From: Providencia sneebia DSM 19967
Lineage (GTDB): Bacteria; Pseudomonadota; Gammaproteobacteria; Enterobacterales; Enterobacteriaceae
DNA: 64,000 nt
Direction of reading: 5' to 3'
Assembly: GCF_000314895.2 (NCBI RefSeq)
Contig: NZ_CM001773.1
Coordinates: 1,732,512 to 1,796,511, forward strand
Shown here in pieces: positions 64,000 to 64,000 of this stretch (positions within the stretch are counted from its first letter, which is position 1; every line of letters begins with the position of its first letter). The translations under genes and the position numbers were made by a program. Below the pieces are notes generated by a model. The model saw nothing but the letters and a program-made list of their open reading frames with translations. It did no database searches and had not been told where the DNA came from.

Positions 64000-64000
64000 A

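Overview
The window looks like a Morganellaceae chromosome, most likely Providencia. It is AT-rich. Its left part keeps the enterobacterial gene order rlmKL-uup-pqiABC-rmf-fabA-lonH-matP-ompA-sulA-sxy-yccS-helD-mgsA-yccU-hspQ-yccX-tusE-tRNA-Ser(UGA), with protein lengths close to E. coli. yccF, yccT and rlmI, known from the E. coli order, are absent here. The genus is inferred from remembered protein similarity, not from a search.

Layout. (1) 1-21.2 kb: conserved core for rRNA methylation, ABC-F ATPase, Pqi lipid transport, ribosome hibernation, unsaturated fatty acid synthesis, nucleoid and division control, OmpA and methylglyoxal synthase. It contains an orphan GhoT/OrtT-like small membrane protein between lonH and matP, and an IS605-type right-end-like hairpin between pqiC and rmf. 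(2) 21.2-34.3 kb: a genomic island in tRNA-Ser, with a P4-type integrase at the tRNA end and a 33-bp imperfect direct repeat at both ends. It holds a broken P4-type primase next to a 13-copy iteron array, several ribbon-helix-helix (RHH) proteins, a broken phage tape-measure gene, an Abi_2/HEPN abortive-infection gene and a small SSB-like protein. About 4 kb of gene-poor DNA (29.9-34.2 kb) is packed with two-copy short direct repeats, each with its own word at 10-13 bp spacing, and with unrelated short palindromes. The direct repeats have the same geometry as the island's own integrase arm-like repeats. This is the most unusual feature of the window. (3) 34.3-42.4 kb: variable DNA with an ankyrin-repeat exported protein, an outer-membrane barrel gene split by an IS66-family element with a clean 8-bp target duplication, a decayed TonB receptor, lipoproteins and a 10 x 9 bp tandem repeat. 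(4) 42.4-64 kb: metabolic and stress genes: a YdeP-like molybdopterin oxidoreductase (frameshifted), LysR, Dps, mntP behind a yybP-ykoY-like leader, a Dyp peroxidase, a bestrophin, an orphan FimB-type recombinase, a DUF2798 protein, a YbaK editing protein, GNATs, glucose-1-phosphatase (frameshifted), a dadA-ridA/lysR/gltS group, UspF-like, Sel1, an acyl-CoA thioesterase and the end of a POT peptide transporter.

Three genes between 39 and 56 kb are each broken by one missing base in an A or T run. This may be slippage in the genome or homopolymer error in the assembly, so those pseudogene calls are provisional.
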